NCBI GenBank assembly: GCA_023374025.1
Contig: SIJG01000007.1
Span: 2,732,636-2,796,635 of the forward strand
Reading direction: 5' to 3'
DNA: 64,000 bases
Source of the DNA: Heterodera schachtii
Taxonomy: Eukaryota; Nematoda; Chromadorea; Rhabditida; Heteroderidae
Shown here: piece by piece, positions 44,943 to 55,649 of the stretch
Position numbering within the stretch: position 1 is the stretch's first letter
How the letters are laid out: each line of letters begins with the position of its first letter
The notes under the pieces: generated by a model
The model's input: only the letters and a program-made list of their open reading frames with translations
Told to the model about the DNA's origin: nothing
The model's database searches: none
Program-made: the position numbers and the translations under genes

Positions 44943-45370
44943 TCGGGCTCCAAATTTTGATGAAAAAGCAAGTTTTTTATTAGTGCCTGTTTTCTATCTT
45001 TTTATTTTTAGAGCCTAAAATGAAAATCTATTTTGGCAATTATCCAAAATTTATTAACAAAAATGCAAAAAAAAAAAATAAAATAAAAAAACGAAAAATA
45101 CATTATTACGAATAAATGAAAAATTTTCTCAAAAATTCATCACCAAAATTTATTTTCTTGACAAGAATTTTTGTTTTTTAAAATGGTGTACATATATCAA
45201 TACTGTTTTGGCTTAATTTTGTTACCTTTTGAATAAATTTTGTCATTTACACCGCTAAATTTGAGACTTTTTAGAGTCAATTTTCCATTTTTCGAGCCTA
45301 TTTTTGGGTTTTTTTAGAGCATAAAGCCAACTTATTTTGGCGGTTTTTAGAGCCGAAAATTGGAGCCCTA
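44943..45370. mobile_element. 428-bp hAT-like MITE
   Basis: Termini TCGGGCTCCAAATTTTGATG and TAGGGCTCCAATTTTCGGCT (reverse complement of the right end). Flanking 8-mers CTCATCAT (44935-44942) and GTCATCAT (45371-45378) differ at one base. The interior has TTTTAGAGCC words near the right end and no coding capacity. Confidence 0.8.
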
Positions 45371-45416
45371 GTCATCATATCCCATCATTATGTATAAAGG
45401 TTTATCCGTCTGAAGC

Positions 45417-45866
45417 GTGACCGGTTCAATGGAAAATGCGTCAGTGGAAAATGCGTCAGTAGAAAATGCGTCAGTGATACAAATATTTTAATATTAAGTT
45501 CAGTAGCATTAGTATTGTAATATAGAGGTATAATTCTATAAGAATATAGTTCTGAATTTCGGACCCTGAACCCGAATTCGAACAAAAAATCGAAAAGTCA
45601 AAAATTCGAATTTATGGTTTTTCTTCAAAATCAGTTTAATACACGGAAACAAACTGAAACCCATCAATCCTTCAATAAGATATCATTTATGCCGTTTCCA
45701 CCAAAAATGCTAAATTCGAAAATTTGGACTGTCGACTTTTGTTCGAGTTCGGGTCCGGGATTCGGAATTGGCCGAAATGGATACCGGAATCGTGGACAGT
45801 GACCTCGAAAACACAAGGAACTTGTTTTATGACAATAAAATTTTCACTGACGCATTTTCCGGGCGC
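45417..45866. mobile_element. 450-bp MULE-like MITE with 10-bp target duplication
   Basis: GTGACCGG and three GGAAAATGCGTCAGT-type units at the left, ACTGACGCATTTTCCGGGCGC at the right (one unit). CGTCTGAAGC is repeated exactly at 45407-45416 and 45867-45876. A 9-11-bp duplication with long terminal repeats points to the Mutator superfamily. It is the reversed sister of 14690-15154: GTTCGAGTTCGGGTCCGGGA here corresponds to CCCGGACCCGAACTCGAAC there. Confidence 0.85.
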
Positions 45867-46129
45867 CGTCTGAAGCCTTCAAACCCAATGAACCTAAATA
45901 TAAGCAAGTCATTTCCGAGATATTAGCCGGATTCGAATAGAACCCATGGTGCGTAACACCATACCGAGCCTTGCTTAAAATCTGAGGGCCAGGGAAACCG
46001 GAAAATTAAAAAGTTTCAAAAGAAAACCAAAATAAGAAAAGAGTAAAATGTTAGGCCTCGGGTGGTAATTGAACTATACACCCGTCCAATCAAAAAAGAG
46101 AGGCACGCTCATTTGATATGGGTGTTGAA

Positions 46130-46500
46130 TAATTTTAATGAGTGTAATTAAAAAAGCAAATACATAAATTTGTTTAATTAATTTTTTACGGTGTAATGAA
46201 TTGGATGAAAAAGCGGTTAGTGATTTTCAAGAAATTCTCAGAAGAATGGACAAGATAAGAAGCATTGAAGCGATAGAGAGCGATCAAATAAAAACACAAC
46301 CGAAGTATAAATGGGGTTTTAGAGCAATTAAATTAATTTAATTAAATTAATTAATTAAATCAAATTAAATAAATCGTATATTATATTTTTTTGGGGGGGG
46401 GGGGGGGGGGGGGTAGTTTTTCAACTTTTTTTTTTTGTAAAATTAAAGAATATTTTCTCACAAAAATTGTGACCGCCACACAACAAATTATAGCCTAATT
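46130..46500 (+). pseudogene. Gene X exon fragment
   Basis: 46196-46340 reads CNELDEKAVSDFQEILRRMD, KIRSIEAIESDQIKTQPKY, KWGFRAIKLI. It is the fullest copy of the exon seen in part at 27207 and 32623, but the acceptor is TTTTTACGG where the 27.2-kb copy has TTTACAG, so it is probably dead. The second exon found at 32807 is missing: after TTATAGCCTAATTTCC the sequence jumps to what lies at 33587 in the other locus. A run of about 20 G at 46395 is unusual. Confidence 0.55.
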
Positions 46501-47100
46501 TCCACACAAATATGGCAAAATGCAGTCACAGGCACATTTTTTTACTTTTCGTGAAGTGACGTGAACTAGCAGCACCCAGCAAAAAGAAGAAGCAGAAAGA
46601 ATTGTGCCCCCCCCCCCCACAATTTAAAATTTTGTTTTTGATCTTTTTTGTTTCAAAATGTAAATTTAAATTTTTTAAATTAATTTATATGAAATTATAC
46701 AAATTAAATATAAAGAAAAGAAAAGATCACCAAAAAATAGAAAAAGAAAGCGAAAATCATCTTAGAATTAGAATCATTCCCCAACATTTAATTGTGACTT
46801 GGTTGATTTTGTAATAAATGCATTAAAATGGTGGCATGTTTTTAAAACCCGAAATCTAATTGAAAAAGAGGACAATAAAAAAATTAATCTATTTAAAATT
46901 TAAAAAATCAAAGTGAAATTTATAATGAAAAATCAACAAAAGAAAATTGGGGACAAAAGAAATTTAATGAAAATGAGAATAATAGGAAAAAAAAAGTAAG
47001 AAAGGTTCGATGAACACAATAAGGTACCTAAATGGATTTTTTAGAAAATATAAAATGTTTTTACATATATAAAAAAGCGAAAATTTAAATGCCTCAAATT
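46500..47100. other. Duplicated 3' flank shared with 33590-34200
   Basis: No gene. It matches the region downstream of copy 7 (GTGACGTGAACTAGCAGCAC, CACCAAAAAATAGAAAAAG, CATTTAATTGTGACTTGG), showing that copies 7 and 11 share a duplicated block including flank and exons 3-4. Confidence 0.6.
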
Positions 47101-47105
47101 TGCCA

Positions 47106-48726
47106 TCAAAATGTTCTTCCAAATTTTCTTTTTCTAATTTCTTTTTTATCCATTTGCCAACTAAACCAACGTGTTGCATCGAGTTCATTACTTTTTCCTT
47201 CACATATTTGTTTAATTTTTTGCTCAAATTCCTTTCGAATTATTTTGTCAGCTTTTGTCGATTCGTTTAAATCCGTCGATTCGTTTAAATCCTCTTTAAC
47301 ACTTTCATTATAATTGAATTCCACCTCATTTACCAATTTCATTGGATACTGTTTGGAAATCTGCCCATATATTTCGTTGCAAGAATATTTCGAAATATGA
47401 TTAAAACTGCTAACAACCTCAATTAAGCTTAGAGCTCTGCCATATGGACCAAAAAATATTGGCCTAATTAGCGGTGCCAATTGTTTCGACTCACTCGGGT
47501 TTTTAGCTTAATTAATTTAATGTTTTAAATATTATTAAAATGACTGCGAATGGTGGCACGCTTACGTTCGGCATAAAGTCGGAACAAATATTCGTACAAA
47601 ATGTTAAAATGTTTACGGTACATTTGACAAATTGTGTTGTCTTCACAAATGGCTTCACATTGTTGCCAATTGTTTCGGATAAAATAAACAACACAAAGAT
47701 TTTGCAAATGCTCTTCAAATTGCGCATTTTTATTGATGAATCGCTTAGAAAATTGCTTAAAATTTGTTGCCGCTTGTCCTTTCACGAATTCAGTAAACAA
47801 TGCGTCATCAATCTAATTAAACATTAATTAATATAAAATTAATTATAAAGCATATTTTGTCTAAATTTTGTATTTATTTAATTTTCATTTAATGTTAAGT
47901 CTCACCCAATTCCGTTGCTCATCGAATTTCGAATGCATAATTATTTATGTTTGTCATCATTTATAATATCGACTCTCCTTGAATAGTCTTTTTTTGCATT
48001 TTCTTCCGCTTTTTTGAACATTTCCGTTAAATTTTCTTCAAAATTTTCTCGGATTATTCCGTCTAAAATTTCATTTGTTTGCCGCCATTCATTCGCTGCG
48101 TCAATTGCCAATTGCAAAATCATTTCATTAATTGGCATTTTTTGTTCATTTTCCAATTTTATTCCATAATTCAATCTGTTCTCATTCAACAATTTTGGTT
48201 CAAAATTATAATTGAACAATTTGTTTAATTTATATTTATGAAATGAACTCCAATTGGATTTAAAATAAAATTGCGAAATTTTGGCCAAACAATTAATCGC
48301 ATAAATTATTGGCCCTTCAATTTCAATTTTGGGTTTTAACACAAACTTTGGCTTCACTGTTGGAATTCCGGCATATTCTCTGTACAAATATTCGTACAAA
48401 ATGTCCAAATATTTGCGATATTTTTGGCATTCTGTCCGTTCATATTCTTCAAATTCATCCGCAATTTTATCACATTGCCAATTCTTTTCATATAATTCAT
48501 AATGCCAATGAGTGCCTCATATTTTTGTTTTGAATATTCACTGATTGCATTTCTGATCATTTCTCACAAATGCAATTAGCATTTTGTCGTCTCCCTAATT
48601 AAAAATGACTAGACAAATTAATTACCCTTTTAATTAACTCACTGATGGAATTGCATTTGAAATATGAATTAAAATATGAAGAATAATAATAAATTGAAAA
48701 GGGATTAGAGAAAAAGAATAAAACAT
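47106..48726 (-). pseudogene. Two-domain secreted family, copy 11 (four single-base losses)
   Basis: Exons 48726-48643 (MFYSFSLIPFQFIIILHI… SNA-IPS signal peptide), 48594-47906, 47812-47566 and 47506-47106. Exon 2 is 689 bases. Against sisters it lacks single bases in AGAAATGCAATCAG (two), ATGAAAAGAATTGG (one) and AAACATAAATAATT (one), so the frame is lost near the N-terminus and again at the end, although LDILYEYLYREYAGIPTVKP onward is open. The exon 3 donor is GAAC|GTAAGC instead of GAAG|GTATGT. Exon 3 has lost a few codons in EEHLQ-NLCVVYF. Exon 4 has a DLNESTDLNEST duplication and, through a T-to-A change of the sister stop, an extended end (RKRKFGRTF). Confidence 0.8.
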
Positions 48727-49909
48727 TATTTTTTCTTTAAAAAATGATTAAACATCCTCTAATTATTGTTTCAATTTATTACATAAAAAGTTGATTAAAA
48801 TTTAGAAAAAATATTGCCTAATGAAATAAAGTAATTATGAAATGAAAAATGGAAATCACACAACCTTATAAATGGAGCAAAAATTTGGTTTTAAATAATG
48901 ATCATAAGTAGGATTATCCAAATCTACTTAATATAATTGTTTATTATATTAAATAATGATGCAATAATTAAAAAATTGGGATTGATCATCAGTTGGATTA
49001 TCCAAATCTATTTAATATAATTGTTTATTATATTAAATAATGATGCAATAATTAAAAAATTGGGATTGATCATCAGTTGGATTATCAAAATCTATTTAAT
49101 ATAATTATTTATTATATTAAAGAATTTCGAAACCCGAAGCCGAATTTTTCAACATCAATTTCCCTATAAAATATTATTGGGTGATAAAAAATATTTGTAA
49201 AAAAAAAATCAAAAAAATCATAAACCCTAATGCAAATTAACCAGGGTAATGCGAAAGATAAATATTTTGCAATAAAACAAGTAAATTTTTATTTAACTTT
49301 TTGATAAAAAATATATTTTTTGAAACTCGGAATTTTGTCAACTCTTTTTTTTCACGGTTTTTGAGTCATTTTCAAAATTAAAGGGATTTTTGTGGCGCCG
49401 GCGGTGCATATCGGCGCCTAGTGAAGAATTAGAAATTTTGGCCCTATTTCTTTAAAGATTTTCACTTAAAATTGCCAATTTAGTTTTCTTTTTTGGATCA
49501 AAAATTTTAATACAATTTTCTTAGGCTTTTTCACGCTTTATTCGAAGTATTTTTTATAAATTTGTAGTACAATTGTTTTTTTTTAATCGAGAAATTTTAA
49601 ATATGTCAAAAATTCCATCAAATAAATCATTCTTCCAAATTTTAGGTTTGTTATATTAAAAATAAAAATAAAACTGAAATTTGTAATGAAAAATAAAAAA
49701 GAAAATGAGAATGAGAATAATAGGTAAAAAAAAATCAGAAAAGCAACTCATTAAAATTCTTAATTGTATATCAATCAATGGCACAGAAACAATTAAGAAA
49801 TTTTCATTAAATTAAGACTCTTTTTTACAAAATTTTAGTTAAATAACCTTTTTTAAATGGCGAAAAATTTAATGAGTCAAATCTGCCATTAGAAATTCTT
49901 CTTTTAAAT

Positions 49910-50005
49910 TTTCATTTTCCTAATTGGTTTTTTTCACTCTTATCCAACAAACCAAAAGATTTTTTGAGCACTTTACTTTTCCTTCACTTATTTTTTAACG
50001 TGGTT
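49910..50005 (-). pseudogene. Exon 4 tail relic (unit B)
   Basis: Identical in character to 40310-40394; here cut by the element that starts at about 50006. Confidence 0.6.
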
Positions 50006-51073
50006 GCGGACGGACATTTGCGGACGGACATTTGCGGACGGACATTTGCGGACGGACTTTTGCGGACCATTTCGGGAAAAAAAAATTCGATAAAAATTTT
50101 AAAAAATTTTAAAAAATTCTGAAAATATGGAATGGAGACTAAAAACTTAATAAAACTTTGTTTTTGGGCTTTTAGGCCTAGCATCTTATTATTTAACTAT
50201 TGGTATTTTAAGTGATTAAAGTAAAATTGGTCCCCAACATTGGGGAAGGAAGTGTGAATGTTGCCTGTTACACTCAAATTCGGTGAGTGCTATTTTTATC
50301 TTTAGAAAAATTCTGAGACATGCTTAATCGCGAACAAAATTTGATTGCAATTTCAAAATGAACAGCCTATTATATAAATGCTGAACATCAGCTGTACTAA
50401 AATCCGATTCCCGACATTTTTGGGCATCGGATTTCCGATTTACTTTTCTGAAAAATTTTGCGGCCTCACATGCTTTCGCTGCTGATAAAAGTAGAACAAG
50501 ACTTATGCATCTTGGGTTCTTCTCCATCCCGATTATATAAGGAAAAGAAAATTCAGGGGGCGGGTAGCAAATTCCCTACAAGATTTGTCTGTATGGCTAG
50601 AGAAATTTTAAAAAATGTCGTTGGAAAAATCCTCGTTGGAAAATAAATTTCATAAATTTTTGGATTTTTCTAAAGATAAAAATAGCACTCTCACTGAATT
50701 TGAGTGTAACAGGCGACATTCACACTTCCTTCCCCAATGTTGGGGACCAATTTTACTTTAATCACTTAAATACCAGTAGTGAAATTAATTTCTTAGAAAT
50801 GTAAAAATAAGATGCTAGGCCTAAAAGCCCAAAAACAAAGTTTTTTTCATTTTCAGTCTCCATTCCATTTTTTCAGAATTTTTTAAAAAAAATTTTATGA
50901 AATTTTTTTAGTTTTTCCCGAAATTGTCCGCAAATGTCCGTCCGCAAATGTCCGTCCGCAAATGTCCGTCCGCAAATGTCCGTCCGCAAGTGTCCGTCCG
51001 CAAATGTCCGTCCGCAAATGTCCGTCCGCAAGTGTCCGTCCGCAAATGTCCGTCCGCAAATGTCCCACTGCGG
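50006..51073. mobile_element. Foldback element with GCGGACGGACATTT tandem termini
   Basis: The left end has four units of a 15-bp repeat (GCGGACGGACATTTG); the right end has about nine inverted units (CAAATGTCCGTCCG). Inside, long inverted arms (about 290-310 bp) share TGGGCTTTTAGGCCTAGCAT, CCCCAACATTGGGGAAGG and ATTGGTCCC. Unequal numbers of terminal units suggest slippage. It replaced about 18 bp at the left tip of the older foldback. Confidence 0.85.
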
Positions 51074-51416
51074 CAAATTTTGCTAAATTTTTGACTATTT
51101 CAACTCATATCTTTTCTCAGACGCAATTAAATTGCACAATCTTGGTATCATACGATAGCCCTTGAATTGCTTTATTAGTTTGCTAAATTTCAAAAAATTT
51201 TATTCAGTTTTTCAAAAGTTCTAGCCAAAAAACAGAAGAAAATTGTCATAACTTTTAAAAAACTTAATAACATTTTTTGAAATTTGGCAAGCTAATAAAG
51301 CAATTCAAGGGCTATCTTATGATACCAAGATTGTGCAATTTGGTTACGTTTGAGAAAAGTTAGGAGTTGTTTTACTCAAAAATTTAGCAAAATTTGCACT
51401 TTTCGTCTATCGACAT

Positions 51417-52652
51417 TAGAGACCGGACGGGATCGGGATCCCGCGGGATTTCTTCGGGATCCCGCGGGATTAAATTCGGGATCCCGACCTCGGGATCCGT
51501 CCCGAACGATTTTTTAAATTCATCGGGATTGATCGGGATCGGGATTTCATCGGGATCCCGAATCGGGATCCCTCCCGACCATTTTACCAATCCCGCGGGA
51601 TCCCGCGGGATTGAAGTCACGATAATTTTTGGAAAAATCTCATTTTTTTAAATTAAGACCTTGAATTTTAAATTAAAAATTTGCTTATTTTTCTTTAAAA
51701 ATCCCTTAAAATCCCAAAAAATTTTCATGAGTCTCAAATACTTGTGAAAATTTTCAAAATTTGACGCAAAGGTTGGCCATTTTTGTGACTTTTGTTCCTT
51801 TAAAAAAAGAATTATCAAAATTTTTTTTTTAATTCCTTAAATAATATTTTAAATCTTATTAGGTAGTTTCATGCACAACAATTTCTAAGAATTTTGTCTA
51901 ATAAATTAGATTAGAAATTGTTGTCTGAGTATTTTTCCTTCGGTGCATAACGGCACCGCTGGACTCTAAAAATCCTTAGTTTTCCTGAAAAATTTGCTCA
52001 AAATCGCTAAAAAAATTGGGGTTTTTTGGGCAAAATCTGTTAACAAATTGCATCAAAAATTACAAAAATTTTTCCGGCGGCGCCTATCGGCACCGCCGGC
52101 CTCCATCTTGTTCCCCTAAAGTTTTTGAAAAATTCTCAGCAAAAAATTCTTTAAAATCTGATTTTTTTCATTCCGATGCACATAACGATTTGCTAATTAT
52201 CCTCAAATTGTTAAAACTGATCATAGGAGGCGAAAATACAAAAATTGATATTAATTAAATTGCAAAAAACTATTTAAAGTTATGTTGTTAAATGTTCTAA
52301 TTTTTGGTCCTAAAATCAGATTTTTAGACATGATACTCGAAATTTTCTAAAAACCTGCTATAATTCCCATCCCTATTTCTCTTCAATCGAATTGATCAAT
52401 TAGGAATATTAGATAAGCATTTGAACAAAACTTGGCACAAAACTTTAAAAAAAATTGGATTTTAGCAAATCCCGATAATCCCGCGGGATCCCGAAAAAAA
52501 ATCTTCGGGATTGATCGGGATCGGGATTCGATCGGGATCCCGATTCGGGATCCGTCCCGATCGTTTTTCCAAAATGTTCGGGATTGGTCGGGATCGGGAT
52601 TCAGTCGGGATCCCGACTCGGGATCCCTCCGACCCCAGTCGTCCGGTCTCTA
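51417..52652. mobile_element. 1236-bp hAT-like element with CGGGATCCCG-rich ends
   Basis: Terminal inverted repeats TAGAGACCGGACG; perfect 8-bp target duplication ATCGACAT at 51409-51416 and 52653-52660. Unit A shows the empty site at about 40753-40760 with a single ATCGACAT. Subterminal blocks (51430-51610 and 52480-52630) are packed with GATCGGGAT and GGGATCCCG words on both strands. The middle holds two GC patches of the CCGGCGGCGCCTATCGGCAC type (about 52075) and no transposase frame, so it is non-autonomous. Confidence 0.93.
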
Positions 52653-53003
52653 ATCGACATAGCACCTTTTTTAAGAGACAACGAATTTTGGCTGATCACA
52701 ATTATTCCTTTGTTCTAATTTGGACAAGGGCTAAAAAAAATTGCAATTGCTCAATTTCTAATTAACAAAAGAAGAACAAAAGAACACTTGAATTTTAAAA
52801 TTTAAATTTTGATTTTCATTTTAATCAGTAAATTTTCATCAAATTTATTCTTAATATAATAATTACTATGAATTAAATTTAAAGAAACACAAAATTGTTG
52901 CAATTAAAATGGCGCAAAATTTAATGAGTCACATTTAAATTTTCCATCTAATTCTTTCTCCATCTTTTCATTTTTTACATAATTCCTTTTTTTCACTCTT
53001 ATC

Positions 53004-54774
53004 TTATCCAACAACCCAAAAGGTTTCTTTGAGCGCCTTACTTTTTCCTTCACATACTTTTTTCATTTTTTGCTCAAATTCCATTCGAATTTCCGTTAAA
53101 TTCGTCGATTCATTTAAATCCTTTTTATTATTTTCATCATAATTCAATTCCACCTCATTTACCAATTCCATTGGACGCAAGGTAATCCAATCATATGCTT
53201 TGTTGCAAGAATATTTGGCAACAAAATTTAAATTGCTAATAACCTCAATTAAGCTGAGAGCAAAGCCAATTGCACCAACAAATATTGGCCTGACCGGTGA
53301 CAATTGTATCGAGTCATTCGGGCTTTTAGCTTAATTAATTTTCAATATTTTAAATATTATTAAAAATGACTGTGAATGGCACATACCTTCGGCATAAAGT
53401 CGGAACAAATATTCGTAAAAAATATTCAAATATTTACGATATTTTAGACAATTTAAATTATCTTCACAAAAGGCTTCACATTGGTGCCAATTATTTTTGA
53501 TAAAATAAACAACACAAAGATGGGACTCATTTTTTTCTAAATGCTCTTCAAATTGCGCATTTTTATTGATGAATTGCTTAGAAAATTGCTTAAAATTTGT
53601 TGCCGCTTGTCCTTTAACGAATTCAGAAAACAATGCGTCATCTGTCTAAATAAACATTAATTTAATAAAAAGAAAATAAATAAAACATTTTCTTATTCCT
53701 GTAAAATGCGTCAGTGGTATTTATGTTTTTAGAAACTGACGCATTTCCGGTTGTCCTAAATTTTCTTTTCTCATTTCTCACCCTTTATATTTTGGATTTA
53801 GGAAATTTAGGTCGTTTGAATTTTGACTTTTTTTAAGGCTACAGAATTTTATTTTTGAAAATTGTAGCACTGACGCATTTCATAAATTCTGTTTACAATA
53901 TGCGTTATTTGTCTAAACAATTATAATTTATATATATAAATGCAAAAAATAAAAAAATAAATTTTTTTTCTCATTTCTCACCCATTTCATGTAATCATCG
54001 AATGCATTCTCATTTTTATTTACTGTATTTACATCAAAATAATATTCTTCTTCTTCTTCCTCTTCTTTTGCCCTTTCATCCGCTTTGTTCAACATTTCTT
54101 CCATTTTTTTTTCAAAATTTTTTCGTATTATTCCGTTCAAATTTTCATTTGTTTGCTGCCATTCTTTCGCTGTGTCAATTGCCAATTGCAAAATCATTTC
54201 ATTAATTGGCAAATTTGATTCTTTATTTTCAAATTTTACTCCCACATTCAATCGATGCTCATTCAACAATTTTGGTTTAAAATAACTATCGTAACTCTTA
54301 TTAAAATAAAATTGGAAAAAAATTTTGGTCAGACAATTTATTGCATAAATTATTGGTCCTTCAATTTCAAATTCTCCATGTTTAAATGCAAATTTTGGCT
54401 TCACTGTTGGAATTCCGACGTATTCTCTGCACAAATATTCGTACAAAATCCCAAAATATTTTTGATATTTTTGGCATTCTGTCCGTTCAAATTTCTCAAA
54501 TTTATCTGCAATTTTGTCACAATGCCAATTCTTCTGCATAAAATACAAATGTTCAAAGTATGACTCAAATTTTTCCATTGAATATTCACTGATTCCCATT
54601 TTCTGATCATTTCTCACAAATGCAATTAGCACATTGTCGTCTCCCTAATTAAAAATGATTAGACAAAATAATTATCCTAATTTATTAACTCACTGATGAA
54701 ATTGCAGTTGAAATATGAATTAAAAAAAGATGAATAATAACATGAAAAGAAATTATAGAAAAATAATAAAACAT
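53004..54774 (-). CDS. Two-domain secreted family protein, copy 12 (intact)
   Basis: Exons 54774-54694, 54644-53982, 53645-53387 and 53329-53004 join in frame to 442 residues. Signal peptide MFYYFSIISFHVIIHLF… STA-ISS. Domain A: GDDNVLIAFVRND (V replaces the usual M), YFEHLYFMQKNWHCDKI, ECQKYQKYFGILYEYLC, VKPKF, GPIIYAINCLTK, NLPINEMILQLAIDTAKEW, IIRKNFEKKMEEMLNKADE, acidic EEEEEEEYY linker, AFDDYMKW. Domain B: TDDALFSEFVKG, HLCVVYFIKNNWHQCEAFCE, NCLKYRKYLNIFYEYLFRLY, then AKSPNDSIQLSPVRPIFVG, CNKAYDWITLRPMELV, EFEQKMKKVCEGKSKAL and TFWVVG-stop. Its duplicate copy 10 carries one extra base. Intron 2 holds TGACGCATTTCC words as in copy 10. Confidence 0.85.
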
Positions 54775-55299
54775 TATTATATTTTCTTTAAATAAATAAA
54801 ATAAATGTTTCTAATGAAATTTACATAAAAAGTTGATTACATTTTTTTTTAATTAATAAATTAACTATTATCTAGCTAAGTATAATATAATTCTATTTTC
54901 TAATAAAAAAGGTATTGTCAAATTAAGTAAAATAATTATTTAAACGAAAAACGGAAAATCACATAGCTTTATAAAGCTTTGAATTATCCAACATCCCTTT
55001 CTTATTTAATATAAATTTGATCACAGTAGAAATATCCAAAAATTCTTAACAAATTTAATATACTTTGCATTTTAAATTAATAATGATGCAAGCATTTCAA
55101 ATGATATATTGATCAACAATATAATTATACAAAATAATTTTTTATATATTTTTTATATTACCTATATTCAGGAAATGGGTTTTATATGTGCTAAAAATCC
55201 CTCAAAATAAGTAATGCTAAATCACCGGAATATGTTTTATATATACCAAACCCCCAAAATATGTTTTTATGAACTAAAAAATCCCTCTAATTCAGAGAT

Positions 55300-55536
55300 G
55301 TTGCCAGTGTATGCCTCATATTTTTGCTTTGAATATTCACTGATTTGCATTTTTTGATCATTTCTCACAAACAAAATTAGCATTTTGTCATCTCCCTAAT
55401 TAAAAATATTTAGACAAATTAATTACCCTGATTAATTAATTAACTCACTGATAAAATTGCATTTGAAATATGATTTTAAAAAAGATGAAAAATTATATGA
55501 AAAGGAATTATAGAAAAATAATAAAACATTTTTATA
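55300..55536 (-). pseudogene. Family relic: exon 1 and start of exon 2 (unit B)
   Basis: Near-duplicate of 44350-44569: GDDKMLILFVRNDQKMQIS and EYSKQKYEA followed by the same foreign DNA (CACTGGCAACATCTCTGAAT on the minus strand). Exon 1 has the same damage. It shows that the relic existed before the segmental duplication. Confidence 0.75.
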
Positions 55537-55649
55537 TTTTCTTTAATTAAATAAATTAAATGGTCAAATAAATGGAATATCAGACAGCCTTATAAAGCTT
55601 TGAATTAGTGATGACACCAATTGATTATCCAAAATCCCTTATTTATTTG

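Larger units (their letters stand above)
48810..55647. repeat. Direct segmental duplication, unit B (partner 39376-44700)
   Basis: Same order as unit A: GAATTTCGAAACCCGAAGCC flank, exon 4 relic (49910-50005), foldback pieces, copy 12 and relic 55300-55536. It starts with two extra GATTATCC/TTAATATAATT units at 48900-49100. The match to unit A ends at CCCTTATTTATTT near 55647. Confidence 0.85.

Noticed and set aside
50873..51165. Frames such as CGRTFADGHLRTDI or SVRKCPSASVRPQM
   Set aside because: They are translations of the 15-bp terminal repeats of a foldback element.
51384..52665. Open frames across the GGGATCCCG arrays
   Set aside because: Palindromic repeat shadows in a non-autonomous hAT-like element.
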